This document shows positions 12,455 to 22,501 of a stretch of DNA of 64,000 nt, one piece after another; the first letter of the stretch is position 1, and the number at the start of each line of letters is the position of its first letter. The translations under genes were made by a program, and so were the position numbers. Source of the DNA: Jacaranda mimosifolia (lineage: Eukaryota; Streptophyta; Magnoliopsida; Lamiales; Bignoniaceae); assembly GCA_018894105.1 (NCBI GenBank), contig CM032118.1, positions 30,732,690 through 30,796,689 on the forward strand, written 5' to 3'. The notes beneath the pieces are model-generated. The model ran no database searches and was not told the DNA's origin. It was given only the letters and a program-made list of their open reading frames with translations.

Positions 12455-13000
12455 AATTTATCTATAAAATTTTAAATAATTTTTATTTTTATCTTTTTTC
12501 TTTCTAATTATTCATACATGTATACTTATTTTTTCTATTTATACTTATTCACATAAATATAATATACATATTTATAAAGTTATCAATAAAATTTAAATTA
12601 CTTTTTTTTTTTTTTATCTATGTTTCTATTTATTCATTCTGAATTAAATAAATTTAATATTTATAAATATGTATAATATAATTTTTTGTTCATACTTATT
12701 TACATATATAGTATGTATATATATATATACACGCCACAAGAAAATAGGTTAATCACACCATATACTTTGCGCTAGTTTTTCTAAACTGCTGCAATTAATA
12801 GTATTATTTCCTTTACTTATTAGATTGCTCTTTGTTTTTAACTTTAAAGGGTTTTGTCCATAATTTTTTAATATATATATATATGTAATGCCAATTATTT
12901 TTTAAAAACAATCGTATTTAATTTTAATTTTTGATTAAAAATCAATTAAGTTAAGACAAAACTATGATATATAGTAAAGATTAAAAAAAAGTAAAATAAA
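12240..13000. repeat. Repeated AT-rich block, copy 2, with a CACTA-end relic
   Basis: It is homologous to the blocks at 5215-5528/8623-8770 and 13364-14010. It contains an (AC)n(AT)n microsatellite at about 12394-12453. At 12732 the word CGCCACAAGAAAATAGG is a two-base variant of the second CACTA terminus seen intact at 13662, offset by 930 bases. About 170 bases of the subterminal region present in copy 3 are missing here. Confidence 0.75.
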
Positions 13001-13363
13001 TCAAAATAAATATATAAAATAATTGTAAAGTTAAAATCAATATTAGTGTATAAGTAAATAGAAACCTTTTAATTTGACTCATAACTTAGTTATCGAATAA
13101 TTAAGTGAAGAAAAGAGTTTGACATTAGTCATATAAAGTTAAAACTATAGTAAATTGATAAAATAATTATAAACTTAAAATTGATTTTAAAATATGAATT
13201 AGTGACAAAATATGAGGATGAAATTATAATGTAAAATAAAATATAGATAAAACAAATTGTTGTATTAATTCTCAAATTTTTGTATAAATATAATTGGATA
13301 TTCATATTATATTTTGCAAATAACAAAAAAAGTTGTTAACCTTTCAAATAATCAAAATCAAAA
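13001..13363. other. AT-rich spacer between repeat blocks
   Basis: Nothing recognisable. A 65-residue open stretch on the minus strand is a composition artefact of AT-rich DNA. Confidence 0.5.
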
Positions 13364-14010
13364 TTTCTCATTATTTCATATATTCTCATTTTATACACAC
13401 ACATATATATATATTTATCTATAAAATTTTAAATAATTTTTATTTTTATCTTTTTTCTTTCGAATTATTCATACATGTATACTTATTTTTTTCATATACA
13501 TATATATAAATTTATCAATAAATTTTAAATTACTTTTATTTTTATCTAATTTTTCTATTTATTCATTCCGAATTAAATAATATTTAATATTTATAACTAT
13601 GTATATAATATAATTTTTCATTCAAAATTATATACATATATAGTATATATATATACACACACACTACAAGAAAATAGGTTAATTGCAGCATATATTTTGT
13701 GACGGTTTATCTCAACTGCCGCAAAATATTAATTTGACGGTGGTTAAACAACGATTTATCCAAACCGCCGCTGAATTAGCCATTTAACGGGGTTTCAAAA
13801 AACCACCACGGAATTCATAATAAATGCTGGCAGTTAGTGTAACATTCCTTGAATGAATAACTTCGCGCTGATTTTTCTAAATTGCCAGAATTAATAATAT
13901 TGTTACTTTTGCTTGTTAAATTGTCCTTTATTTTTTTCTTTAAAGGGTTTTGTTCACATTTTTAATATATATATATATATATATAGATATATGTAATGCC
14001 AATTATTTTT
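13364..14010 (+). repeat. Repeated block, copy 3, with intact second-family CACTA end
   Basis: CACTACAAGAAAATAGG starts at 13662, immediately after an (AC)n tract. It is followed by about 170 bases with repeated 'AACCGCCGC / ACTGCCGCAA / GACGG' words. This is the usual look of a CACTA terminus with subterminal GC-containing repeats. No opposite end with the inverted sequence was found in the window, so it is a fragment. It is a different CACTA family from the outer element. Confidence 0.7.
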
Positions 14011-14344
14011 TATAAATATTTTTTTTATAAATTTCTAAAATAAAGTATTTTATATTATAAGCTCTTCTACAAAAATATTAAGCCTTTACCTAACAATTTA
14101 TATATACATATATGTGATAAAATTTCTTTGCTTCATGCAGCTATGTTATATAATTATCTCACACTTTTTGTTTATTTCTTTTAATTCACTATTTGATACT
14201 CTTATTTTATTTATTCAAATGACAATTATTATTTTGTTTTTAAAAATAAAATAATGTTTGCTTGATAACATGTGAAATTGCTTGAGAGTTCTATATGGAA
14301 GAGACGAATAAGTAGTTGAGCAAATGCAAATATTAACTTTTGGA

Positions 14345-14412
14345 CGTGCAGCCAAGATGGTTAGGTGCTTGCTTGAGGGTGGGAATGGCGCGGGATCGAG
14401 ACCTGCTTCTAG
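14345..14412 (+). repeat. Possible tRNA-like SINE head (Pol III A/B boxes)
   Basis: The segment GCCAAGATGGTTAGGTGC followed about 30 bases later by GGGATCGAGACC resembles a tRNA-derived internal promoter. The first part is like an A box (TGGTTAGGTG). The second is close to the B-box consensus GGTTCGANNCC, with spacing normal for a tRNA-derived SINE. No clear 3' tail or flanking duplication was recognised. A folding or similarity test would decide. Confidence 0.4.
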
Positions 14413-14805
14413 CAAATTTGGGAGGAATTTGTGTGGGTAGGTCGGTGTGGGCACTGGGCCTTGCGGGTGGGCCAGTGGTGCTGGGTCTGGTGGGCCTATG
14501 TGGGCGCTGGGCCTTGTGAGTTGGCCGGTGGCTTTGGGTCCTGCTGCTAGCTTGCAAGTGGGCTGGCCTGTGGCGCTCTTGCTAGTGGGCCGTGGACCTG
14601 AGCCCAGTAGGGCCTGGTGGGCTAGTGGATGCTGGGTTGAGCACAGTAGGGTTGCTTGCGAGCGACTGGGCTCTGCTGCACTCTTGCTGGTGGGCGATGG
14701 CCTAAGTCGAGCCCAGAGTTTTGCGGCCCAGCAGGCGTAGGCCTAAAGTCAAATGGCCCATCCATATGAAGAAGCCCAAACAGGAGCCTATGCGCACACA
14801 TTTAG
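14413..14805. other. GC-rich low-complexity segment within the CACTA element
   Basis: This is a strongly GC-rich stretch in otherwise AT-rich DNA, made of repeated GTGGGCC/GCTGGGCC words with 'GGCCCA' on the far side. An open frame of 97 codons exists but is dominated by Gly, Ala and Trp from the repeated words, so I do not call a gene. It may be a captured fragment or expanded simple repeat. Confidence 0.45.
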
Positions 14806-15265
14806 TAACAAAACTTTTAGTTATTTATTCTATTGGTAACGAAATGCTTATTTTTGAATTAAAATTTTATTTAACTATTTGTAACCAAATTTTTGTTACA
14901 TAAACAATTAGTAACTATACTTAATTAAATAAATAATATCATTATATTATGCATTGGTAACGAAAAAATAAAATGCAATAAAATTGCCAATGTTTTAGTA
15001 ACTAAATATTTCGTTACGCTATAAAAATCTATTGTAACTACTACACTTTTTTGTTACTAATATCATATTTTGGTAACGATACATTTCATCGCCATAAGTT
15101 CATCATTCGTAACGAACCATAAATTTCGTTATTGAAACCTTTTGTGACAGGCTTTAGGGCACTAAACTTAAGTAACGAAAAATTCGTTACCAATATTTTG
15201 GGTAACGAATTTCAGCTTTATGGTAACAAAATTATTCATTACTAAAAGTGTAATTTGTTGTAATG
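14806..15265. repeat. CACTA right subterminal repeat region
   Basis: More than ten copies of GTAACGAA/GTAACAAA and its complement lie within about 460 bases of the terminus, mirroring the left end. The terminal bases TTGTAATG complement the CACTA-type start. Confidence 0.75.
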
Positions 15266-15800
15266 GATCCATCCATGAAAAATAAAGCTTCATGTCTAGT
15301 GGTTGCGTCAACCATGAGCTCAATAATAAGTAGCGAAAAATCATCCTTTGGACATACCTTATTCATATCTCAAAAAATCAACAAAAATGTGTATTTGACC
15401 ATTATTCTTCTTAATTGGCACGATGCTAGAGATCCAAGTCGAATATTTAACTTTTCTAATAAATCTTGCATCAATAAGCTTGTTGACTTAAGCTTCAATT
15501 AGAGGGATGAACTCTGGGCAAAGCACTTGCTGTAACTGCTTTACAGGATGAGCCCCATGTTTTATGCCAAGGTGATGAATTGCAACTTTTGGGTCTAATC
15601 CTGACATTTCTTTATATGTCCAATCAAAGACATCTTTGTACTCACTTAAGATTTTGAAATTTTATTGCTCCTCTTTAGGATTTAGAAGCTTGTACTCCTT
15701 GAGTTCATCAATAGTTGCATGTCCACCATCTTCAAGTTATAGAGGAGCTTTTAGGACTCCGTCTTAAGAAAGTTTTGAATCCGGCTCTTTATTAACAACA
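15266..15800 (-). pseudogene. Gypsy reverse transcriptase, N-terminal half
   Basis: The minus strand from about 15680 to 15266 encodes typical pre-palm sequence of Gypsy reverse transcriptases. It begins 'EYKDVFDWTYKEMSGLDPKVA', shortened here by stops, and ends at 'FMDGS', exactly where the CACTA element interrupts. The partner half starts at 3112. One more stop lies in the middle. The two parts together would cover the palm up to the thumb, but the whole is not translatable. Confidence 0.75.
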
Positions 15801-15921
15801 ATATGGTTACATGTGTGTAACTTATCACTTTCTTCATCATATGGCTATTCAATCTCCACAACTCTCATTCTCTGGAATATAATGCTCCATTTGCTTTTGA
15901 AACTAGGACAGGCATAATTAT

Positions 15922-17043
15922 CTATGTTGGGTAGTTTGTGGCTTGTATAAAATCACTTGCCACCAATCTATTAAATTTTTCAAGACATGGATCATGTGAT
16001 GTAGTATTTAGCTCCTCTTTAACACTTGTGTAATTAGAGCTGATGGTGATTTTCACTTCATCTTCATCTGTACTATTCTCTCTGCACGAATGTTTTATGA
16101 TGCGCTGCTTTATTTTCACAGGTCTGTCCATATTGATGACTAGGATTGCAAACTTGGCTCCGTTTGATTGAGATAAGTGAAGAGTCTAACCCTTATTTTT
16201 TTACTCCAACATATCAATCTTGTCATTGACACTTTTTTTTCTTGCTTTTGTCTATCATTATTTCCGAGTCGATTGAACACAGAACTCTCAGATGTGGACC
16301 TGTATTAAGCCTGTTTTAATCTTTAGCACCAAGTCTTTTAAAGATAGAAGGATGAGTAGTCAGAGTACTGAGGCAATCAAATACAGAAACTCGATGATTA
16401 TTCTTTTTTTACTCTCCTTGCTTCACATGATCTTCTGTGAAAATATGTTGGACATTAACACAATTATCCTTCTTTATCACACGTATCCTGACCGATTCTG
16501 CAATTTTAAATCCCAAACCAACCCTTACCTATTCAACATAAAATCCTTGTCTCCTTAGTTTCTGTTGTGCTTCACTGAGTCTATGAACTTTTTCTCTAGT
16601 TATCTCAGGTTTAAACTCACTTAGATTGGGCGGATCAACAAAGTCATAGCCAGATTTTTCAAGCAACTTATATCCCTTAGGATCAAATGTCCTCTTCAAT
16701 TCTTTGTGAGAAACCCCTGCAACATATGGTTTATTATAGGTTGATGAGCTTATGCCAACAATAAGCATGGTAAACTATTTCCTCAAAGTTTAACAGTCCT
16801 TTGATTCTACCATCTTTAACTGGCTTTGGGCATCGCCATTTGGCCCAATGCATACTCCAAGTGGAATTTGCCTTTTCTCTTGATATGACTGTGGTGTATA
16901 TTGAAAGATTGGTAAGTTGGACTCATCACCAGACTCGCATTTTTGTTTGTCGACACCTTAGTGATTGCTAATTTATTTAAATTTTTAGAGCAATCATGTC
17001 TCCCTTCAATGAGGTGGTTGCTTAGAGATTTTGAAGATTGCAT
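15922..17043 (-). pseudogene. Gypsy gag-pol linker between protease and reverse transcriptase
   Basis: Three open stretches are visible on the minus strand: 15922-16131, 16529-16768 and 16816-17043. The middle one has 'YKLLEKSGYDFVDPPNLSEF' and 'HRLSEAQQKLRRQGF', a segment conserved in this Gypsy group between protease and reverse transcriptase. No enzymatic motif is apparent. Frame changes separate the pieces. Confidence 0.65.
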
Positions 17044-17993
17044 TTAATTTACTAAGCCAGGATCCAGATAAAGTTTAACATCAACAAAGTATGATTCTGC
17101 TTCATTAAATGGCTTCACATCTACATCAACTTTCATAGCTTCTCCATTTTTTGAATACTTGAAACATTGATGAAGAGTGGAAGATATCACCCCATTCTCA
17201 TGAAGCCACACCATCCCAAAAGCAAATGGTAGGAAGTCCTTGCATCAATGACATGAAATAAAGTACTTGCTTTCAACTCCCCGATTGTGAGGTCTAGACG
17301 AATCATACCAATAGCTCGTTAGCCTCCTTTATTGAAACTTGAATAGTTAGGTGGCTACGTGCAAGTTCTTCAATAAAAACTTCCAATTTTGTCATGGTAG
17401 ATTTTGGCATGATATTGACAACAGATGCTCCATCAATGGGTATGTAGTTAACCTTCTGTTCCTATATAAACCCTAAAACAAAAAGCAGCCTATTGTGAGG
17501 TTTTGACCCCAGCAACAAATCCTTGTCTATAAAAAGAAATGGCCATACAACATGAAGTAGAATGTTGCTCTTCAATTTCACAAGTTATAGCATGCACTAT
17601 TTCAATGCTTTGATCAAAGAATCCTATAGGAAAATAATCTTTCAGAATCACTTGGCTCCTTTTCTAACCTGCTAATGAATTTTCCAGCTTGATATTTGTA
17701 GTCTTTAGATTTTTCAACATCCTTGGTTGAAGGTGTCTAGCCACATGCGAGACCCTTAATGCTAATGGACGAGATTGATTAGCACATCATCTTCTCATTC
17801 GATGGTGCGTCATAAGAATCCACTCACTACTATCTTCAATTTCAGTAGTAGAACTTGTTTCTAGCTTAGTCACTTCATCAACGAATTGAGTCTTCACTAT
17901 TACTGGATCTAAACTCCCAAACTGAAGAATTGTTGATGCCCCCATGAAGGAAAATACATTGTCTTTGCTTGGCATAACATATGAAGCATCCAC
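17044..17993 (-). pseudogene. Gypsy aspartic protease region (degraded)
   Basis: Reading down the minus strand, 17993-17787 is an upstream linker. Near 17450-17340 there is a segment like 'IDGASVVNIMPKSTMTKL', where D-G-A takes the place of the usual D-S/T-G catalytic triad of retroelement proteases. D-G-G or D-G-A variants are known from this kind of plant element. The protease would cut Gag and Pol from the precursor. Stops interrupt the frame. Confidence 0.6.
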
Positions 17994-17999
17994 TACTGC

Positions 18000-19400
18000 T
18001 ATAGCACTAGTAAGATTTAACCCAACATAACTTTTGTGTCAAGAATTATCTTTCTATCTCTCGCCAATGCCATGACTTTATCCTTGAAGATGAAGCATTT
18101 CTCTATTAGATGACTGACAATTCGATGATCTTGCAATATTTTGGATCATTCACCTTTCCAAGGTCTTCAGGACATTTTGGTTTCGGCAGTTCAATCAACT
18201 TCCTTGTCAACAATTCATCAAAGATATGAGAAACATCAGAGTTTTGAAATGGATACTCTTTTTCTTGCATTTCTTTCAATGTTTTCTTATCTGTTGAAAT
18301 GCATTGATCATCAATTTTCTCAACAACTTTTTTATCACTTGTGGAAATTTTTATGGAGGTTGTCTTGATTGCCATGGATTCCTTAGTAGCAGTTTTGACA
18401 TATTTTTCACTCTTCTCTGAATCTTTCTTTTCTTTCTTTTCGTCTTCAACAATAATTCCGGCCCTACGATTAGCAATACTAAGCTCCATATTGTGGGCAC
18501 GAGTGGCTAATTCCTCAAAAGTATGGGCTTGATTCCCTGAAGAATGTAGAAAAATCCCCAGTGTATACCTTGAATGCACATCTCCACTACAAACGTCTCT
18601 GAGAGTCTACCATTGCAATTCAAACTTAATGCACACCAACAGTTGATGTAGTCTACCGCCGATTTGTCCTTCCATTATTTTGCATTGGTAAGTTCAATTA
18701 GGCTCATAGTCCCGCACGTATTATAGAAGTGATTCAGAAACTCCCTTTCCATTTGATCCCAGCTATCAATGGATTTAGGTTCTAAGTCGATATAGCAATC
18801 GAAGACATTTCCCTTCAATGAACATACAAACTATTTCATAAGAAGATCACCATAAGTCCCTGTATTGTTACATGTCTCTATGAAATAGGCCACATGTTGT
18901 TCTGGATTTCCTTTCGTATCAAACTACTAGAATTTTGGTGGTTGATATCCTATCGGCATTCTCAGCGAGTCAATCCTCTTTGTATATGGCTTTGAATACA
19001 CAATAGAACTTTGAGAAGGCATGCCATACTGAGCTCTAATAGTATTGGTGATCATGTCCTACAATTGTTGAACAGATAGTATAGCAATAGAAGTTGTAGA
19101 ATGAATGATATTTCAATCAATTTCTCGCTTGTGAGCCATCTCCTTAACTTGTTTCTACACCACTGTATGGCTAAGGGAAGATTGATGGTTATTGCTAAAT
19201 CCTCCAAGATGGGACTATTCCTACTTGTTCATGAGTTGTGCAATTTGTAGATCTTTTTATTTAACAATCTTTTGGAGGTCAGTTGTAACTTGAGCCATCT
19301 AAGCAAGTTGTTCATCCATTGTTGTCACCCCAGTCGATATAGCAGCTCAACAAAAGACGATGTCTTGGGATTTGTTTGCCTTAAATTTCTAGAGTCAGAA
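18000..19400 (-). pseudogene. Gypsy gag (capsid/nucleocapsid region), degraded
   Basis: From about 19400 down to 18600 the minus strand has retrotransposon gag-domain pieces, such as 'CYIDLEPKSIDSWDQMEREF' and 'NHFYNTCGTMSLIELTN', interrupted by stops. From 18579 to 18106 a 157-residue open stretch carries 'FEELATRAHNMELSIANR', a Lys/Glu-rich linker and 'YPFQNSDVSHIFDELL', then 'PKCPEDLGKVNDPKYCK'. The last is the start of the zinc-knuckle-like segment. This order is characteristic of the gag of this Gypsy group. Confidence 0.75.
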
Positions 19401-19602
19401 TCATCAGATGGAATGAAATCAGTATTCTTGCCTCTAATATGGGTTGATTGACAACATCAGCAGCAGGATTAGCAGCATCTTTCTTGGCCAAGGAGAGTTG
19501 GTTCCTCTTAGGTTCCACTAAGTGATTGAAAATATCTTCAAAATTTAAGTAGGAGAAAAAGATGAGAGATAGGGTCGGTCCACTGGGCGTTCTAGAAATT
19601 TG
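19381..19602 (-). other. Gypsy leader next to the 5' LTR, with probable primer site
   Basis: On the minus strand the segment GAACGCCCAGTGGACCGACC (about 19581-19600) resembles the GGCGCC...TGTGGGAACGAC stretch that follows the LTR in Tat-type plant elements. It therefore probably contains the eroded primer-binding site. The remaining bases lead into gag. Confidence 0.45.
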
Positions 19603-20467
19603 TTCACACAAATTTTGTTGTATGCAAAAATTGATCACGAGACAAAGAAAAATAATGGAAAAATTGAATTTATATTAAAGAATATAAGAAAATTACAATT
19701 TATTAGAGAAAAATAAATTCTCTAACAAAGCTAATCCCCTGACTCTTCTCCTGATATATGATTTAAGGGTTTGAAGCTAGTTCTTCGATATAAAGTGTAG
19801 TATCATTTGACTTGATAAAAGGACTATGAATTTTTTTGAAATCGAACCTTGACTCTGAGATCAAAAGACTTGATGATTTGATGCTTTGAAGGGGTATAGG
19901 ACCTTTACGGTAACAATACTTCATTACAATACAAACTTGAAGCTTGAAGACTCGAGTATTGGACTTGAGCCTTGAACACTTGGAACTTGGATTTGAGGAT
20001 ATATGTGTATGTGAATATGAAAATGTGTCTCTGAGAGTACCCAGAACACCCCTTTATATAGATGTTTAGGAGAGGACCCCCAAATGACTTGGACTTCTTT
20101 GATAGTTATCTCTTTGATACACATGTTAAGAGATAGCATCAAATATTTTGACTTGATTAATATGTGTACATAGATACGCCATGTGTCACAATTTAATTAG
20201 CCTGAGATTACTAGGCTGCCAGACTTGATTTGATTGGTGTGATACATAATATTGACACTTGTTGATATTTAATTTGTGCATAAAATAATATTAAAATATT
20301 AATTAAAATTAACTATTTTATTTTTTGAAATTAAATTTAATAAATTCCAATACTTAATAGAAAATTTAAAATTAATAACTAATATATTATTTACACGTGT
20401 CATTTTTCAAATGACTTAAAAATTAAGCTATCTACAGTATACATTTCATGTGTTTATGAAGTCCACA
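19603..20467 (-). mobile_element. 5' LTR of the minus-strand Gypsy element (limits approximate)
   Basis: It contains a minus-strand TATA box (CTATATAAAGG, 20051-20061). Downstream of it is transcribed-leader-like sequence rich in AAGTCC/CTTGAAG words. A plausible LTR start is TGTGGACTTC, ending at 20467. Without the other LTR in the window the exact ends and target duplication cannot be verified. Confidence 0.55.
20051..20061 (-). promoter_or_regulatory. TATA box in Gypsy LTR
   Basis: CTATATAAAGG on the minus strand, placed as expected for the U3/R promoter of the LTR upstream of the leader. Confidence 0.5.
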
Positions 20468-20521
20468 TGATTCAATGTACATATATTTATTCCAACAAGG
20501 AAGTCCACCACCATGTTCCCT

Positions 20522-20570
<49 letters not shown>

Positions 20571-21925
20571 GCTGGAAACTGACTTGAAGGGAGTGTGCAA
20601 GTTGTCTAATGCTCCAGTGGTGACTGGTGAGCCGGAGCATTTTAAATCAGTGTAATGACATCGGCCCGACCACAACATCCATCTCCACCTAGGCATTATG
20701 AATATTTCTTTTAGCACAAATCCGTAATCCCTTTAAAAATACAAACATGCTTGGAGATCCCTTTCCTTTGTAATCTCTCCTCCGTAGGAATAAGATCATA
20801 TATGGAAGAGCCTCCAAATGAAGATAGAGAGAGTGGGAGTAAACGAATGGGGTTGTAAACTTGACATAATTTACTTTAATTATTATGAAATTGGACTTCC
20901 TAGCATGCTCTTAACATTGAAGATTGAACTAAAGCTACCATTAACCAAAGATTTTATTTAAATTAAATAAAGTCAACTTAATAGTTGGAGATAATTAAGC
21001 TTGTAACTATTAGTTGGTTGGATTAAGTGAGAAATTAAGCTGATATCGAATTAGATTTGGAAGTTGGTTACAACTAAATGAAAATTACTTTCGGATGTGG
21101 TTAGTCATTAAAAAATTGAAATCGTCTAAAGCTTAAATAAAATATCAAACCATAAAAAATTGAAATCGTCTAAAGCTTAAATAAAATATCAAACCATAAA
21201 AACACTGGGCTTGCCAAATTAAGTATGATTGGGGCCGAATTAGAAATTAAGCTTGCACACATAATTAATGTTGAGCCTTATAATTTGGGTCCTTTGAGTT
21301 TGCCTCTAAATATTAGATCAAAGATTTGATTTATTATTTCAAATTGGTGGAATCTTAAAACTGTTAACTTGTTAGATTAAATTAATTAAGTTAATTAATC
21401 ATAAAGAAATGAAATAATTACTAAAATTATGTGGATTAGATATAAATAAATAATTAGATTTTAAACAAAAAGAATATAAGTCAGGTCCAAATAAAATTAT
21501 GTAACAAAGCATATACTAATTAAATAAGTATTTTGTGAAGTCAAGAATTCAATATATTTAAGTGTCTTAACATTTGAATTAAGAATTAAAGAGAATTATG
21601 AAGAATCAAAATAAAACGTAATTATAATTTGTCGAGAATAGCTGTACTTTAAATTAAAAAAATTAACACATATAATATTATCTTAAACTTTCCTATTCTT
21701 TGTCTTGGGTTAGTTAATTAGATAATTTTATTCAAACCACTGAGTAAAGTATTGTTAATGTCGATACCTATTATGAGGTTTATACCTAATAAGACGAATT
21801 TTTTCTTTGCTGGGCAAAGAATGTGCATATATATACTATTGCATGATCATTTTATGCATTAAATTTGAGAAATTGATCAAATGCTTTATACTTATTTTAC
21901 TGATGACAAATTTATTCCTGGATAT
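20468..21925. other. Unassigned AT-rich sequence, possible decayed LTR
   Basis: No gene is recognised. It holds a (TC)n(TA)n microsatellite at about 20523-20570 and a 44-bp tandem duplication near 21107-21198. Near 21770-21860, 'TTTATACCTAATAAGACG...TTTCTTTGCTGGGCAAAGAA' resembles the segment at about 57950-58000 of the 3.2 kb LTR family. Part of this stretch may therefore be a third, heavily eroded copy of that LTR. Confidence 0.4.
21107..21198. repeat. Short tandem duplication, about 47-bp period
   Basis: The phrase AAAAAATTGAAATCGTCTAA with its following AAGCTTAAATAAAATATCAAACCAT (written separately) occurs twice back to back without a mismatch I can see. A perfect copy in otherwise eroded DNA suggests a recent slippage or repair event. 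Confidence 0.85.
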
Positions 21926-21962
21926 CCCCCCCCCCCCCCCCCCCCCCCCGTTTTTTTTTTTT
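21926..21962. repeat. 24-base poly-C followed by 12-base poly-T (LINE tail)
   Basis: 24 C (21926-21949), one G, then 12 T. In the LINE's orientation the T run is its poly-A tail, directly after the last codons of the RNase H. The adjoining poly-C is unusual at a LINE 3' junction. Homopolymer lengths may be affected by sequencing error. Confidence 0.8.
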
Positions 21963-21984
21963 GGCAATGAAACAGTATAAATTT

Positions 21985-22501
21985 ATAAATTGGAATCTAA
22001 GGCAAGAGCCCGTACACGTACCTCATTTCCATCTCTTTCTTGTCGATGGATAGCCTGAGCATTTTTTGCAAGATAATGAGAACAAATATTGGCACCATGC
22101 CTAACATGGATAAATGAAGCAAAAGTTGACTAATTAAGAAAAGTATGAGCATCAGAATTGGTCCTACGGCCAATAAGTTAGCATCTCCATCCTTGAGCAT
22201 TCGAATCACCAAACTACAAACTCTTTCAATAATAATATTTGGCCAAGCATTGGACTGAACTCATTTTGCAAGCAGCTCTTGCGGCAAAAGCCTCGGCTGC
22301 TTCCGGTAGGAGTGGAAGATCCACAAGCTTGGAGAGCCAAGCATGGCAAAATCCTCCGTAATCTCTCGCAACTAGACCAATACCTATTACTTGTGACTCC
22401 TTAAATATAGCTACATCAAAATTTATCTTGATTTGCCCCTCAGAAGGTGCCTCCCACTTTGCTTCAATAGCAAACGACAGGTTTTGTGAATAAAATAGCA
22501 A
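21985..22501 (-). pseudogene. LINE RNase H domain (C-terminal)
   Basis: The 91-residue open stretch at 22226-22501 has 'WEAPSEGQIKINFDVA', the first beta strand with its catalytic Asp. It also has 'PEAAEAFAARAA', which carries the catalytic Glu, as in the RVT_3-type RNase H of plant LINEs. After a frame change the end of the domain, including 'FIHVRHGANICSHYLAKNA', is found near 22050-22140 in a neighbouring frame. The remaining bases run directly into the poly-A tail. Confidence 0.8.

Larger units (their letters stand above)
3113..15265. mobile_element. CACTA-type DNA transposon, non-autonomous, 12.15 kb
   Basis: The left end reads TACTACAACAATTTGCACTT. The right end, on the other strand, reads CATTACAACAAATTACACTT. 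Both are one-base variants of the CACTACAACA terminus of plant CACTA elements. Flanking triplets are GAG (3110-3112) and GAT (15266-15268), a 2/3 match to the 3-bp target duplication of this superfamily. Removing the element and one triplet re-joins the host Gypsy reverse transcriptase in frame. Both ends carry subterminal repeats built on GTAACAAA/GTAACGAA. I find no transposase (TNPD) or TNPA reading frame. The interior is a mosaic of other repeats. Confidence 0.8.
1..20467 (-). mobile_element. Ty3/Gypsy retrotransposon, Tat-like, split by a CACTA element
   Basis: On the minus strand, from high to low coordinate, one can follow an LTR, a gag region, an aspartic protease, reverse transcriptase, RNase H, a second RNase H-like domain and an integrase. 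That order, with an extra RNase H before integrase, is typical of the Tat lineage of plant Ty3/Gypsy elements. The coding part is broken by many stops and frameshifts. It is also split at the reverse transcriptase by the insertion at 3113-15265. The 3' LTR would lie left of base 1 and is not visible, so the element's total length and age cannot be read here. The limit near 20467 is approximate, because no second LTR is available to compare. Confidence 0.8.

Noticed and set aside
14447..14740. 97-codon Gly/Ala/Trp-rich open stretch
   Set aside because: Composition comes from repeated GTGGGCC words, with opposite-strand open frames of equal length. No protein family pattern.
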